Origin: Streptomyces sp. NBC_00572 | GTDB taxonomy: Bacteria > Actinomycetota > Actinomycetes > Streptomycetales > Streptomycetaceae | DNA: 64,000 bases | NCBI RefSeq assembly: GCF_026341815.1 | Contig: NZ_JAPENX010000001.1 | Coordinates: 2,666,001-2,730,000, forward strand | Direction of reading: 5' to 3' | Program-made: the position numbers and the translations under genes | Part shown: positions 1 through 8,577 of the stretch, piece by piece | How the letters are laid out: every line of letters begins with the position of its first letter | Position numbering within the stretch: position 1 is the stretch's first letter | The notes under the pieces: model-generated | What the model saw: only the letters and a program-made list of their open reading frames with translations | Told to the model about the DNA's origin: nothing | The model's database searches: none

Positions 1-1121
1 ACCAGCGCCCCGGCCGCGTCGTCCGGGCCGACGCCCGCGGCGAGCGCGCGGCGGATGTCCTCGGCCGGCGCGACCGCCGAAAGCCCGTCCGTGCAGAGCA
101 GATAGCGGTCGCCGGGCCGCGTCTCGTGCACTCCCAGCTCCGGCTCGGGCGGCACGTCCCCGCCGTCCAGGGCCTTCAGGAGCAGCGCCCGGTCGGGGCG
201 GTCCGCCGCCTCGGCCGGGTCCAGCTCGCCCGCGTCGACGAGGGCCTGGACGACGGTGTGGTCGCGGGTGAGGCGTACCAGCGTGCCGTCCCGCAGCAGG
301 TACGCCCGCGAGTCGCCCACGTGCGCGAGGGCCAGCCGGCCGCCCGTCCACACGGCCGCGGTCAGCGTCGTGCCCGAGTCGGCCAGCCCGGAGACCGCGC
401 TGTCGGCCGTGCGGACCGCGTCCTCCAGGGCGTTGAGCACGTCCCCGGCGCGCGCCGAAGGCGCCGGCGGCGGTACGGCTTCCAGTGCGCCGACCGCGGC
501 CAGCGCGGCCCGCTCACCCTCGGGGCCGTACCCGTCGGCGACGGCCAGCAGGTGCGGGCCCGCGTGGGCCGCGTCCTGCTGGGCGGCGCGGACCAGGCCG
601 CGGTCCAGACGCACGGCGGTCCGCAGGACGAAGGCGGGAGCGTCGGTCCTCCCCGTCGTCGCCCCCGTCGTCGCCCCGGACGTCGCCCCTACGTTCATCT
701 CGTCGGTCATCCCGTCGGTCATCTCGGTGTGTCCCCTCAGCCGGTCCACCAGGGAGGCCGCCAGGTCCCGCCGCGCCTCGGTCTCCGACTCGACCCGCGC
801 CCAGTAGTCGCGGATCGCGCGGGCCGCGGCCGCCGCGTCCGACGCGTACATCGCGCAGACCCGTCCCACCTCGGCGAGCGGCATGCCGATCCCCCGCAGC
901 CAGGCGATCAGCCGGGCCCGTTCGAGCTGTTCCACCGCGTAGTAGCGGTAGCCGGTGAACGGGTCGACGCGGGCGGGCGGCAGCAGGCCGAGCTCGTCGT
1001 AGCGGCGCAGCGCCTTGGCGGAGAGCCGGGAGGCGCGGGCGAAGTCCCCGATGGTCAGCATCGGCCCGGGCACGGGCGTGCCCTCGGGCAGGGACGTGGA
1101 CATGGGCTCTTCGTCGCGCAC
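1..1121 (-). CDS. MerR-type HTH fused to PP2C-like protein phosphatase (partial)
   Basis: Read from a GTG at 1121 with GGAGGAG nine bases upstream; an in-frame ATG follows at 1103. A MerR winged helix lies at about residues 22-90 (LTIGDFARASRLSAKALRRY), then a Met/Thr/Gly-rich linker at about 133-157, then a PP2C-like domain from about residue 160 (LLAVADGY, LALAHVGDSRAYLL, LTRDHTVVQ, LLCTDGLSAV). Family knowledge: PP2C domains are metal-dependent Ser/Thr phosphatases and the MerR part binds DNA or senses a ligand. The usual metal-binding DGMGGH reads DGYGPEGE, so activity may be altered. The C-terminus lies beyond the left edge. Confidence 0.85.
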   Translation of the reverse strand, partial: MRDEEPMSTSLPEGTPVPGPMLTIGDFARASRLSAKALRRYDELGLLPPARVDPFTGYRYYAVEQLERARLIAWLRGIGMPLAEVGRVCAMYASDAAAAARAIRDYWARVESETEARRDLAASLVDRLRGHTEMTDGMTDEMNVGATSGATTGATTGRTDAPAFVLRTAVRLDRGLVRAAQQDAAHAGPHLLAVADGYGPEGERAALAAVGALEAVPPPAPSARAGDVLNALEDAVRTADSAVSGLADSGTTLTAAVWTGGRLALAHVGDSRAYLLRDGTLVRLTRDHTVVQALVDAGELDPAEAADRPDRALLLKALDGGDVPPEPELGVHETRPGDRYLLCTDGLSAVAPAEDIRRALAAGVGPDDAAGAL

Positions 1122-1251
1122 GGCTCGATTCTCCTCCCTGCGCCGGGCTTTCCGCCCGGCACGACGATGCTGGGCCTTCCCCGCGGGGGAAGGTCAACCG
1201 CGAGGCGGCGGACGCCGTGCGCCCGACTGTCGCCTGGCGCATGATGCCCTC

Positions 1252-1623
1252 ATGGACATCAGACTCGAACTGATCGGCGTGCCCGTCACCGACATCGACC
1301 GGGCCAAGGCCTTCTACGAGCGCGTGGGCTTCCACGCCGACCACGACATCCCCGTCAGTGACGACATCCGCTTCGTCCAGATGACCCCGCCCGGCTCGGC
1401 CTGCTCGATCGCCTTCGGCAAGGGGATCACGGAGATGGCCCCGGGCTCCCTGGACAACATGCAGGTCGTCGTCACCGACATCGAGGAGGCCCACCGCGAA
1501 CTCAGCACCCGCGGGATCGAGGTCACCGAGATCGACGACCAGCCCTGGGGTTCCTTCGTCTACTTCGCCGACCCGGACGGCAACCGCTGGGCCGTCCAGC
1601 AGACCACCCCGCGAGGTCGGTGA
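1252..1623 (+). CDS. VOC (glyoxalase/bleomycin resistance) family protein
   Basis: 123 aa starting at the ATG at 1252. It opens with the beta-strand and helix typical of the vicinal oxygen chelate fold (LIGVPVTDIDRAKAFYERVGF) and ends with the second module (GSFVYFADPDGNRWAVQQT), whose acidic and aromatic residues resemble the metal-binding half of glyoxalase-like proteins. The length suits a single-chain, probably dimeric VOC protein. Substrate cannot be told: such proteins include lyases, dioxygenases and antibiotic-binding proteins. It is divergent from the MerR-PP2C gene and convergent with the ABC exporter, so it is probably transcribed alone. Confidence 0.85.
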   Translation: MDIRLELIGVPVTDIDRAKAFYERVGFHADHDIPVSDDIRFVQMTPPGSACSIAFGKGITEMAPGSLDNMQVVVTDIEEAHRELSTRGIEVTEIDDQPWGSFVYFADPDGNRWAVQQTTPRGR

Positions 1624-1632
1624 CAGCGGCGG

Positions 1633-2495
1633 CTACTTGCGGTTGTAGAGCCGCATGGTGATCGTGCCGAAGACCACCACGAACAGCGCGGACCACCCCA
1701 GCGACCACGCGATGTCCGCCGCCGGCCAGTTCCCGGCCATCAACTCCCGCACCGCCGAGGCCAGGTGCGTCACCGGGCTGTTGTTCACGAAGGCCTGCAG
1801 CCAGCCCGGCATCGTCTTCGGGTCGACGAACACGTTGGACAGGAACGTCAGCGGGAAGATCACCATCATCGACACGCCCATGACGGACTTCTCGCTGCGC
1901 AGCATCAGACCGAACATGGTCCAGATCCACGAGAACGCGAACGAGAACACCAGCAGCAGCGCGACCCCGAGCAGCACGCCCACGATCCCGCCGTCCGCCC
2001 GGTAGCCGATGATCATGCCGACGGTCAGCATCACGGCCGAGGCGATCAGATAGCGCACGACGTCGCCGAGGAGATAGCCGACCATCGGCGCCGGCCGCCA
2101 GATCGGCAGCGTGCGGAAGCGGTCGAAGACGCCCTTCTCGATGTCGGTGTTGACCGAGACCCCGGTGTACATCGTGATCATCACGACGCTCATCACGAGG
2201 ATGCCGGGCAGCAGGAACTGGATGTACGAGGAGACCGAACCGGCCAGGGCACCTCCGAAGAGGTACGTGTACATCAGCACCATCATGATCGGGAACGCCG
2301 TCACGTCGAACAGCTGCTCCGGCACGTGCTTGATCTTCAGCATGGCCCGCCAGCCGAAGGTCATCGAGGCGGAGACCGCGCTGGGGCGCGGTGGGCGGGA
2401 CTGCCCCACGAGCAGCTCCGCGAGTTCGTCCGCCTTGGGGGCGACGAAGTCGAGCGCCTCGGTCGTCTGCGTGTCCTTGCCGGTGGTGACGGTGC

Positions 2496-2499
<4 letters not shown>
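1633..2499 (-). CDS. ABC-2 type exporter permease, DrrB-like
   Basis: 288 aa with about six membrane segments between residues 65 and 285 after a cytoplasmic N-terminus. The ABC-2 signature loop [17 protein letters not shown] is present and matches DrrB-type (daunorubicin resistance) permeases. The ATG overlaps the stop of the ATPase gene (ATGA), and GGAAGGGA inside that gene supplies the ribosome binding site, so the two are translationally coupled. With its partner it should form a drug or lipid exporter in the plasma membrane; the substrate is unknown. Confidence 0.9.
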
Positions 2500-3533
<1,034 letters not shown>

Positions 3534-3710
3534 ACCGTGGATCCTCCAGGAGAGGGCGCGGAAGAGCGCGCGGAAAACAGCGCTCCCACCAGTCTCCTTC
3601 GCCCGGCGCCGTCTCGCCAGGGCGGAGGATCCCCCTCTCCGCCGCGCGGTGGAGGCGGACCGCTCTCCGGGGCGACGTCAGGACCCCGGCCCCGGCGGAA
3701 CGCTGGACGC

Positions 3711-4277
3711 ATGATGAGAATCAAAGCCCTTCCCGACGTGCCCCGTTGGGCCGTCCTCGCCGCTCACGCCGTCCCGCTCGTCACCCTCCCGTCCGGCCTG
3801 TGGCGCCTCGCGCTCGTCGCCGGTCTCCCGGTCACCCAGGACGCCGACCTCGGCGCCATGGGCCTGGGGGAGTCGGTGTACGTCGTCTCCCTCAGCGTCG
3901 TGTCGGAGCTGCTCGCCTTCCTGACCCTGGGGCTCGTACGCCCCTGGGGCGAGGTCTTCCCCCGCTGGATGCCGTTCCTCGGCGGGCGCCGGGTGAACCC
4001 GGCGGCGGCGACGGGCGCGGCCCTGGCCGGGGTGGCGGGGCTGTGCGCGATCGCCGCCTGGGGCGCGTACGCCTCGTACGCGGACCTGGGGCCCGGCATC
4101 CCTGCCACACCGGCTCAGGACGCCCTGCTGGCCGTCTGCTACGCGCCGCTCCTGGCCTGGCCGGTGCTGCTCGCCGCCGTGGCGGTCGCCTATCGTCGGC
4201 GCCGCCGCGGTGAGGAGCGTCGGGGTGGGGGTCGTCAGTACGGAGCGGGCCGCCCGGCGCCGTCCTCGTGGGTGTAG
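3711..4277 (+). CDS. Hypothetical integral membrane protein
   Basis: 188 aa from an ATG at 3711 (a second ATG follows at once). About four hydrophobic segments are visible, near residues 12-40, 52-76, 98-118 and 138-160, followed by a basic Arg-rich tail, which suggests a cytoplasmic C-terminus. No catalytic motif is recognised. Its last 43 bp overlap the convergent gene 4235-4639, so the two mRNAs would be complementary at their ends. Function unknown. Confidence 0.7.
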   Translation: MMRIKALPDVPRWAVLAAHAVPLVTLPSGLWRLALVAGLPVTQDADLGAMGLGESVYVVSLSVVSELLAFLTLGLVRPWGEVFPRWMPFLGGRRVNPAAATGAALAGVAGLCAIAAWGAYASYADLGPGIPATPAQDALLAVCYAPLLAWPVLLAAVAVAYRRRRRGEERRGGGRQYGAGRPAPSSWV

Positions 4278-4639
4278 AAGAGGTAGTACGCGGCGGTGCC
4301 GGTGACCGCACCGAAGGCCAGTCCGAGCCCGCTCGACGACAGGATGCTGGCATCGGACAGGCTGAAGAGGAAGCCGACGGCGATGCCCGAGAAGGCACCC
4401 CAGGCGGCGGCCCGCACCTCGCGGGGGAGGACGTGGCCGTGACGCCGGAGCAGGTGGATCCCCGCGGCGAGAACGATGGCCGTGATGAGGCCGAGCCACA
4501 GCTGCCCCCAGGTGAGGGGGCCGCCGTCGCGCGCGATGGTGGGCGCCCAGAGGCCGTACAGGATGCCGAGGGTGACCGGTACTCCCCAGCCGTGAGTGCT
4601 GAACTGGTGCCCGACGGGTACCGCTGCGTGTGCGGCCAT
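4235..4639 (-). CDS. Hypothetical small membrane protein
   Basis: 134 aa. The start at 4639 is chosen because GAAGGAG lies eight bases upstream; the open frame continues to 4792, but that part is Arg/Gly-rich and has no site. Three to four hydrophobic segments are visible, two of them separated by a basic loop (HLLRRHGHVLPREVR). No known domain recognised. It overlaps the end of the convergent membrane gene by 43 bp. Confidence 0.65.
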   Translation of the reverse strand: MAAHAAVPVGHQFSTHGWGVPVTLGILYGLWAPTIARDGGPLTWGQLWLGLITAIVLAAGIHLLRRHGHVLPREVRAAAWGAFSGIAVGFLFSLSDASILSSSGLGLAFGAVTGTAAYYLFYTHEDGAGRPAPY

Positions 4640-4796
4640 GGCAGGAGCTCCTTCGTCTCGCCCCCTGTTGCTTCCCGCACCCTCAAGGGCACACCCGCGC
4701 CCGGCACCCCGCAAGTGGATCAGGCGGGAGGGCCGGGCGACGGGCAGGCGGTGACGGGGTCGAGCGGCGGGGCGGGCGCCCGGGCCGGACAACGGG

Positions 4797-5237
4797 TCAG
4801 GCGGCCGGGCGTACGGCGACCGCGTCGATCTCGAAGAGCATGCCCGGCAGGGCGAGCGCCGCGACGCCGCTGAGGGTCTGGGCCGGGAGCCGCTCGCCGA
4901 AGTGGGCGTGCAGACCCTTGCCGAGGGCCTCCAGCTTGGCCATGTCGTGGTCGACGATGTACGAGCCGAGGCGGACGACGTGCTCCAGACCGAGGCCGAC
5001 GCCTTCGAGGGCGAGCCGCAGGTTGGTGAGGGAGAGCTCGACCTGGGCGGCGAAGTCGCCGGGGACGGGGGCGCCGGTGGCGTCGGAGGCGTACTGGCCG
5101 CCGATGAAGACGAGCTCGCCGGGCGCGGAGACTGCGTGGCTGTAGCCGAACGGGGTCGGGTCGTGGAGGGTGTCGGGGTTGGTGATGACCCGCTGGTCGG
5201 CGGAGGTCCGGGCGGTGGTGGAGGGCTGGACGGTCAT
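4797..5237 (-). CDS. RidA (YjgF/YER057c/UK114) family protein
   Basis: 146 aa, within the family's usual 125-150 range. The central region has the RidA fold signature: FIGGQYASDATGAPVPGDF, then the helix with QVELSLTNLRLALEGVG, and a C-terminal ALALPGMLFEIDAVAV. Family knowledge: RidA proteins hydrolyse reactive enamine/imine intermediates, and many diverged members have other deaminase-like activities. The ATG overlaps the end of the MFS gene (ATGA) with GGAAGGAA upstream, so it is cotranslated with the exporter and probably under the Rrf2 repressor control described at 6446. Confidence 0.88.
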   Translation of the reverse strand: MTVQPSTTARTSADQRVITNPDTLHDPTPFGYSHAVSAPGELVFIGGQYASDATGAPVPGDFAAQVELSLTNLRLALEGVGLGLEHVVRLGSYIVDHDMAKLEALGKGLHAHFGERLPAQTLSGVAALALPGMLFEIDAVAVRPAA

Positions 5238-6460
5238 GAGTGGTCGTTCCTTCCGGAGAGTACGGCCACGGGGAACGCGGCCAGGGTGAGTGCGGCGCCC
5301 GCGAGGAGCACCGTGCCGAGGGAGTACGCGTCGACCAGGAGCCCGCCGAGGAGGGCGCCGAGCGCGATCGCGAGGCAGAAGACGCTGACGTTGAGGCCGG
5401 TGGCCGTCTCGACGTCGTCGGGGGCGGCGGCCATGAACCAGGACTGGAGCGCGACCGAGACCCCGCCGTAGGCGAGCCCCCAGAGGAGCAGCAGCCCGGC
5501 GCCGGCGATCGCAGAGTCGCCGAGGAGGAAGCCGGCGAGGAGGACGGTGCCGAGCGCGGCGGCGATGACCGCGAGCGTGCGGCCCGGGGAGCGGGCGGCC
5601 CGGGAGCCGACGAGGAAGTTCCCGGCGACACCCGCGACGCCGTAGCCGAGGAGCAGGGCGCCGAGGAGCGAGCCGGAGATCCCGGAGTGGTCGGTGAGCA
5701 GCGGTCGGACGAAGGAGTACGCGAGGAAGTGCCCGGTGACGAGGGCGAGGGTGAGCAGGAGCCCGGCCCGCACGCGCCGGTTGCGGCCGGGCAGGGCGGC
5801 GAGTCCCCGCAGCCCGGGGCCGGCTCCTCGTCCTCCCTCCGTCCCGGCTCCCGGCAGCTGTGGCAGCAGGGCCCGGAGCGCGACCGCCGCGAGCAGGGCG
5901 AGGACCCCGGTGGCGGCGAACGCCCAGCGCCAGCCGACCCGTTCGGTCAGGAGGGTGGCGGCGGGGACGCCCAGGACCGAGGCGGCCGAGACACCGCCGA
6001 AGATCGCGGCGGTGGCCCGTCCCACGGCTTCGGCGGGCACGAGCCGGGGTACGAGGCCGCCGGCGAGCGCCCAGAAGCCGCCGATGGCGACGCCGAGCAG
6101 GACCCGGGCGGCGAGGACGACGGCGAGGTGTCCGGCGAGGGCCGGGACGAGGTTGGCGACCGCGGCGAGGAACAGGAAGGCGACCAGGAGGGTACGCCGG
6201 TCGGCACCGGCCGCTCGGACGGTGACGAGCGGTGCGGCGAGGGCCGCGACGAGGCCGGGCACGGTCACCATGAGGGCGGCGGTGCCCTCGGAGACGGCGA
6301 GGTCGGCGGCGGCCGGGGTGAGCAGTCCGACCGGCAGCAGTTCGGCGGTCATGACGGTGAAGATGCCGAGGGTGACGGCGGCGACGGCGGGCCGCCCGCT
6401 CGCCGTGCCCTTCCCTGCCTGCTCTACGTGCCCCAACCGCTTTAACTGGATATCTAACAT
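5234..6460 (-). CDS. MFS transporter, DHA1-type
   Basis: 408 aa from the ATG at 6460, with about twelve hydrophobic segments. The first helix (TLGIFTVMTAELLPVGLL) and the loop GADRRTLLV fit drug:H+ antiporter (AraJ/YdeE-like) MFS proteins. It is first in an operon with the RidA protein. The start is uncertain: the ATG lies inside a 19-bp operator (6446-6464) and overlaps a candidate -10 box, so a TTG at 6436 may be the true start if transcription begins near 6440. Substrate unknown; the pairing with RidA suggests export of a reactive amino acid-derived metabolite (inference). Confidence 0.88.
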   Translation of the reverse strand: MLDIQLKRLGHVEQAGKGTASGRPAVAAVTLGIFTVMTAELLPVGLLTPAAADLAVSEGTAALMVTVPGLVAALAAPLVTVRAAGADRRTLLVAFLFLAAVANLVPALAGHLAVVLAARVLLGVAIGGFWALAGGLVPRLVPAEAVGRATAAIFGGVSAASVLGVPAATLLTERVGWRWAFAATGVLALLAAVALRALLPQLPGAGTEGGRGAGPGLRGLAALPGRNRRVRAGLLLTLALVTGHFLAYSFVRPLLTDHSGISGSLLGALLLGYGVAGVAGNFLVGSRAARSPGRTLAVIAAALGTVLLAGFLLGDSAIAGAGLLLLWGLAYGGVSVALQSWFMAAAPDDVETATGLNVSVFCLAIALGALLGGLLVDAYSLGTVLLAGAALTLAAFPVAVLSGRNDHS

Positions 6461-6464
6461 CCAG
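6446..6464. promoter_or_regulatory. 19-bp dyad operator at the MFS-RidA promoter
   Basis: CTGGAT-N7-ATCCAG, a perfect six-base dyad with a seven-base spacer. The same architecture and flanks recur at the Rrf2 gene promoter (6994-7012). On the minus strand a candidate -35 TTGTGA is followed 18 bases later by TTAGAT, which lies inside the dyad, so a bound dimer would block RNA polymerase. The likely ligand is the adjacent Rrf2 protein (inference). Confidence 0.7.
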
Positions 6465-6481
6465 AATTACCCCCTTCACAA

Positions 6482-6503
6482 GCCCTCCCGAAGCCGGGAG
6501 GGC
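6482..6503 (-). terminator. Hairpin after the Rrf2 gene
   Basis: GCCCTCCCG-AAGC-CGGGAGGGC forms a nine-bp GC stem with a four-base loop, directly after the stop codon of the Rrf2 gene and just before the -35 box of the MFS operon. It would separate the two units although both are on the minus strand. Confidence 0.6.
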
Positions 6504-6510
6504 GGCCGAT

Positions 6511-6990
6511 TCAGACGTTGGCGAACCAGTGGCGGAGCCGTTCGGGCGCGGCCGGCGCCTGGAGTTCGGCCCGCTCCCGGACGTCGTCCAGGGTCTGGGC
6601 CATGAGCTCCCGGCGCCAGGCCAGGTCGGCCCGCCCCATGGCCCCGGCGATGGCGCACTCGGCGGCGTACGCCTCCGGCGCCCCCGCACCGGGTCCCTGC
6701 TGCCGGATCTCGGTGCAGCGGAAGGCCTCGTCAGGGCCTTCGACGGCGGCGACGACGTCCATCAGCGTGATCCGGTCGAGGCCGCGGGCCAGCCGGAAGC
6801 CACCCTTGGGGCCCGAGACCGAGGTGACGATCCCGGCGCGGGCGAGCGCCTGAAGCTGCTTGTTGAGATACGCCGGGGGCAGCTCGTGATAGGCCGCGAG
6901 GCGTGCGGCGGTGACCGCCCGCTCGGGTCCGATCCAGGCCAGGTTCAGGCAGCTGTGCAGTGCCCATTCCACGCCGTCACTCATCTTCAT
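6511..6990 (-). CDS. Rrf2 family transcriptional regulator
   Basis: 159 aa. N-terminal winged helix with the Rrf2 pattern: VEWALHSCLNLAW, AARLAAYHELPPAYLNKQLQ, GIVTSVSGPKGGFRLAR, then the dimerisation helix. The Cys residues (FRCTEI, AAECAIAG) do not form the three-Cys cluster motif of IscR, so an iron-sulfur cluster is not obvious. The start at 6990 sits seven bases after a candidate -10 (TAGAGT), which has TTGCTC 18 bases upstream: this looks leaderless. The dyad at 6994-7012 covers that -10, consistent with autorepression and co-repression of MFS-RidA. Confidence 0.88.
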   Translation of the reverse strand: MKMSDGVEWALHSCLNLAWIGPERAVTAARLAAYHELPPAYLNKQLQALARAGIVTSVSGPKGGFRLARGLDRITLMDVVAAVEGPDEAFRCTEIRQQGPGAGAPEAYAAECAIAGAMGRADLAWRRELMAQTLDDVRERAELQAPAAPERLRHWFANV

Positions 6991-6993
6991 AAC

Positions 6994-7012
6994 CTGGACT
7001 CTACATGTCCAG
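6994..7012. promoter_or_regulatory. 19-bp dyad operator at the Rrf2 promoter
   Basis: CTGGAC-N7-GTCCAG, a six-base perfect dyad with the same spacing as the copy at 6446-6464; both read ATTCTGGA on the minus strand. It overlaps the candidate -10 TAGAGT of the Rrf2 gene. Two matched copies at the regulator and its neighbour are strong evidence for one regulon. Confidence 0.75.
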
Positions 7013-7106
7013 AATGAAGGGGAGCAACCAAGGGCTCCGTAGCCGCCTGTGCGGAGCCGGTCGCCGCCGACCGCACACTCGCCTTCGCGGGCGGGGCACC
7101 TCGCGT

Positions 7107-8501
7107 TCACGCCCTGTCGGCGCCACCCGCCCCGGCTGCCCCGCCGGGCCTGCCCGCCCCGTCCGCCCCACTCGGCCCGGCTGCCACGAGGGCCGCGAGC
7201 CGGGACAGGGCCTCGTCGAGCACCGCGCGCGGCGGTGAGGCGAGCCCGACCCGGATCGCGTCCGGAGCCGTGCCCGTACCGACCGCGAAGGCGCTGCCCG
7301 GGGTGACCGCCACGCCCGCGCGTGCGGCGGCGGCCGCCGTGAACGTATCCGCCCGCCAGGGCGCGGGCAGCTCCCACCAGCAGTAGTACGCGTGCGGGGA
7401 GGTCCGGACGACCTGCCCGGCGAGCCGCCGCCGGACCAGGGCGTGCCGGGCCTCCGTGTCCGCCCGCTTGGCCGCGACCGCCTCGGCGACCGTGCCGTCC
7501 CCGGTCCAGCGGACGGCGGCCGCGAGCGCGAGGCCGCCCGCCGTCCAGGCGCCGGAGCGCAGGGCCTCCGCCACGGCCGCGCGGAGCCGTCCGGGCACCA
7601 CGAGGTAGCCGACGGTCAGGCCGGGGGCCAGCCGCTTGGAGAGGCTGTCGACGAGGACGACCCGCTCGGGGGCGTGGGCGGCGAGCGGGACGGGCGGGTC
7701 CGGGACGAGGAAGGCCCAGGTGGTGTCCTCGACGGCCGTCAGGTCCAAGGTCCGGAGCAGCTCGGCCAGTTCGGCCCGGCGACCCTCTCCCGCGGTCGAG
7801 GAGAGCGGGTTGTGCAGGGTCGGCTGGAGGTAGACGGCGGACAGCGGTGCCGCCCGGTGGGCCGCCGCGAGCGCCTCGGGCCGTACCCCCTCGGCGTCCA
7901 GGGCGAGCGGCACGAGCCGGATGCCGAGCCGCTCGGCCACCGCTTTGACCAGGGGATACGTGAGGGCCTCGACGCCCAGCCGGCCGCCCGGCGGAACGAG
8001 CGTGGAGAGTGCGGCGGCGATGGCCTGCCGGCCGTTCCCGGCGAAGAGCACGCTCGCGGGGTCGGGCGCCCAGCCGGGCCGGGCGAGCACGCTCACCGCC
8101 GCGTCGCGGGCCTCCGGGGTGCCGGTCGCGGCGGCCGGCCGGGACACCGCCTCGGCCAGGACGTCGGGCCGGGCGAGGGCGGCGAGCGCGCGGGCCATCA
8201 GCTCCGACTGCCCTTCGGCGACCGGGTAGTTGAGCTGGAGGTCGACGGGGGCGAGGCCGGTCGCCTCGGCGAGCGCGGGCCCCGGGAGCGGGGGCGCGGC
8301 CCGGACGAAGGTGCCGCGCCCGACCTCCCCGACGACGACGCCCCGGCGGGCGAGCTCCCCGTACACGCGGATGGCCGTCGAGTTCGCGATGGCATGGCGG
8401 CGGGCGAAGACCCGCTGCGGCGGCAGCCGGTCGCCGGGCCGCAGCCGCCCGTCCCGTACGGCCGCCTCGACCCGGTCGGCGATCCTCCGGTACTCCTCCA
8501 T
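7107..8501 (-). CDS. MocR/GntR-family regulator with aminotransferase domain
   Basis: 464 aa from the ATG at 8501, preceded by GGGAGGGG at seven bases; another ATG at 8519 lies within the operator repeat and is less likely. Residues about 1-70 form a GntR winged helix (RLPPQRVFARRHAIANSTAI); the rest is a fold-type I aminotransferase with the PLP lysine in VLVDSLSKRLAPGL and the aspartate-containing strand DLTAVEDTTWAF. Family knowledge: MocR proteins use PLP as an effector-sensing group to control neighbours such as vitamin B6, GABA or taurine genes. It is divergent from the hydrolase at 8578. The C-terminus is Gly/Ala-rich. Confidence 0.88.
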   Translation of the reverse strand: MEEYRRIADRVEAAVRDGRLRPGDRLPPQRVFARRHAIANSTAIRVYGELARRGVVVGEVGRGTFVRAAPPLPGPALAEATGLAPVDLQLNYPVAEGQSELMARALAALARPDVLAEAVSRPAAATGTPEARDAAVSVLARPGWAPDPASVLFAGNGRQAIAAALSTLVPPGGRLGVEALTYPLVKAVAERLGIRLVPLALDAEGVRPEALAAAHRAAPLSAVYLQPTLHNPLSSTAGEGRRAELAELLRTLDLTAVEDTTWAFLVPDPPVPLAAHAPERVVLVDSLSKRLAPGLTVGYLVVPGRLRAAVAEALRSGAWTAGGLALAAAVRWTGDGTVAEAVAAKRADTEARHALVRRRLAGQVVRTSPHAYYCWWELPAPWRADTFTAAAAARAGVAVTPGSAFAVGTGTAPDAIRVGLASPPRAVLDEALSRLAALVAAGPSGADGAGRPGGAAGAGGADRA

Positions 8502-8517
8502 GCCCAGCCCCTCCCGC

Positions 8518-8551
8518 ATTGCACCGAGAGCAAAGATCTTATTGCACCGAG
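8518..8551. promoter_or_regulatory. Direct-repeat operator between MocR gene and hydrolase
   Basis: ATTGCACCGAG occurs at 8518-8528 and again at 8541-8551, a 23-bp period (about two helical turns). MocR proteins are known to bind paired direct repeats in the divergent intergenic region, so this is a good candidate site. The second copy contains the TTGCAC -35 box of the hydrolase promoter. Confidence 0.7.
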
Positions 8552-8577
8552 CACTTGGAGCTGCCTAGCCTGCGGAC
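8542..8577 (+). promoter_or_regulatory. Candidate leaderless promoter of the alpha/beta hydrolase
   Basis: TTGCAC at 8542-8547 and TAGCCT at 8566-8571 are separated by 18 bases. The -10 ends six bases before the ATG at 8578, so the message probably begins at the start codon; no ribosome binding site is seen. The -35 lies inside the second operator repeat. Confidence 0.6.

Noticed and set aside
126..1244. Plus-strand ORFs opposite the MerR-PP2C gene
   Set aside because: Arg/Gly/Pro-rich shadow translations with no family motif; the minus strand carries recognisable domains.
4797..6689. 630-codon open frame through the RidA and MFS genes on the minus strand
   Set aside because: Only its last 146 codons (from 5237) look like protein; the rest is Arg/Pro/Gly-rich and antiparallel in style to the MFS frame, which has clear membrane helices.
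8501..8519. MocR start at 8519
   Set aside because: The ATG at 8519 overlaps the first operator repeat and has no ribosome binding site; the ATG at 8501 has GGGAGGGG.
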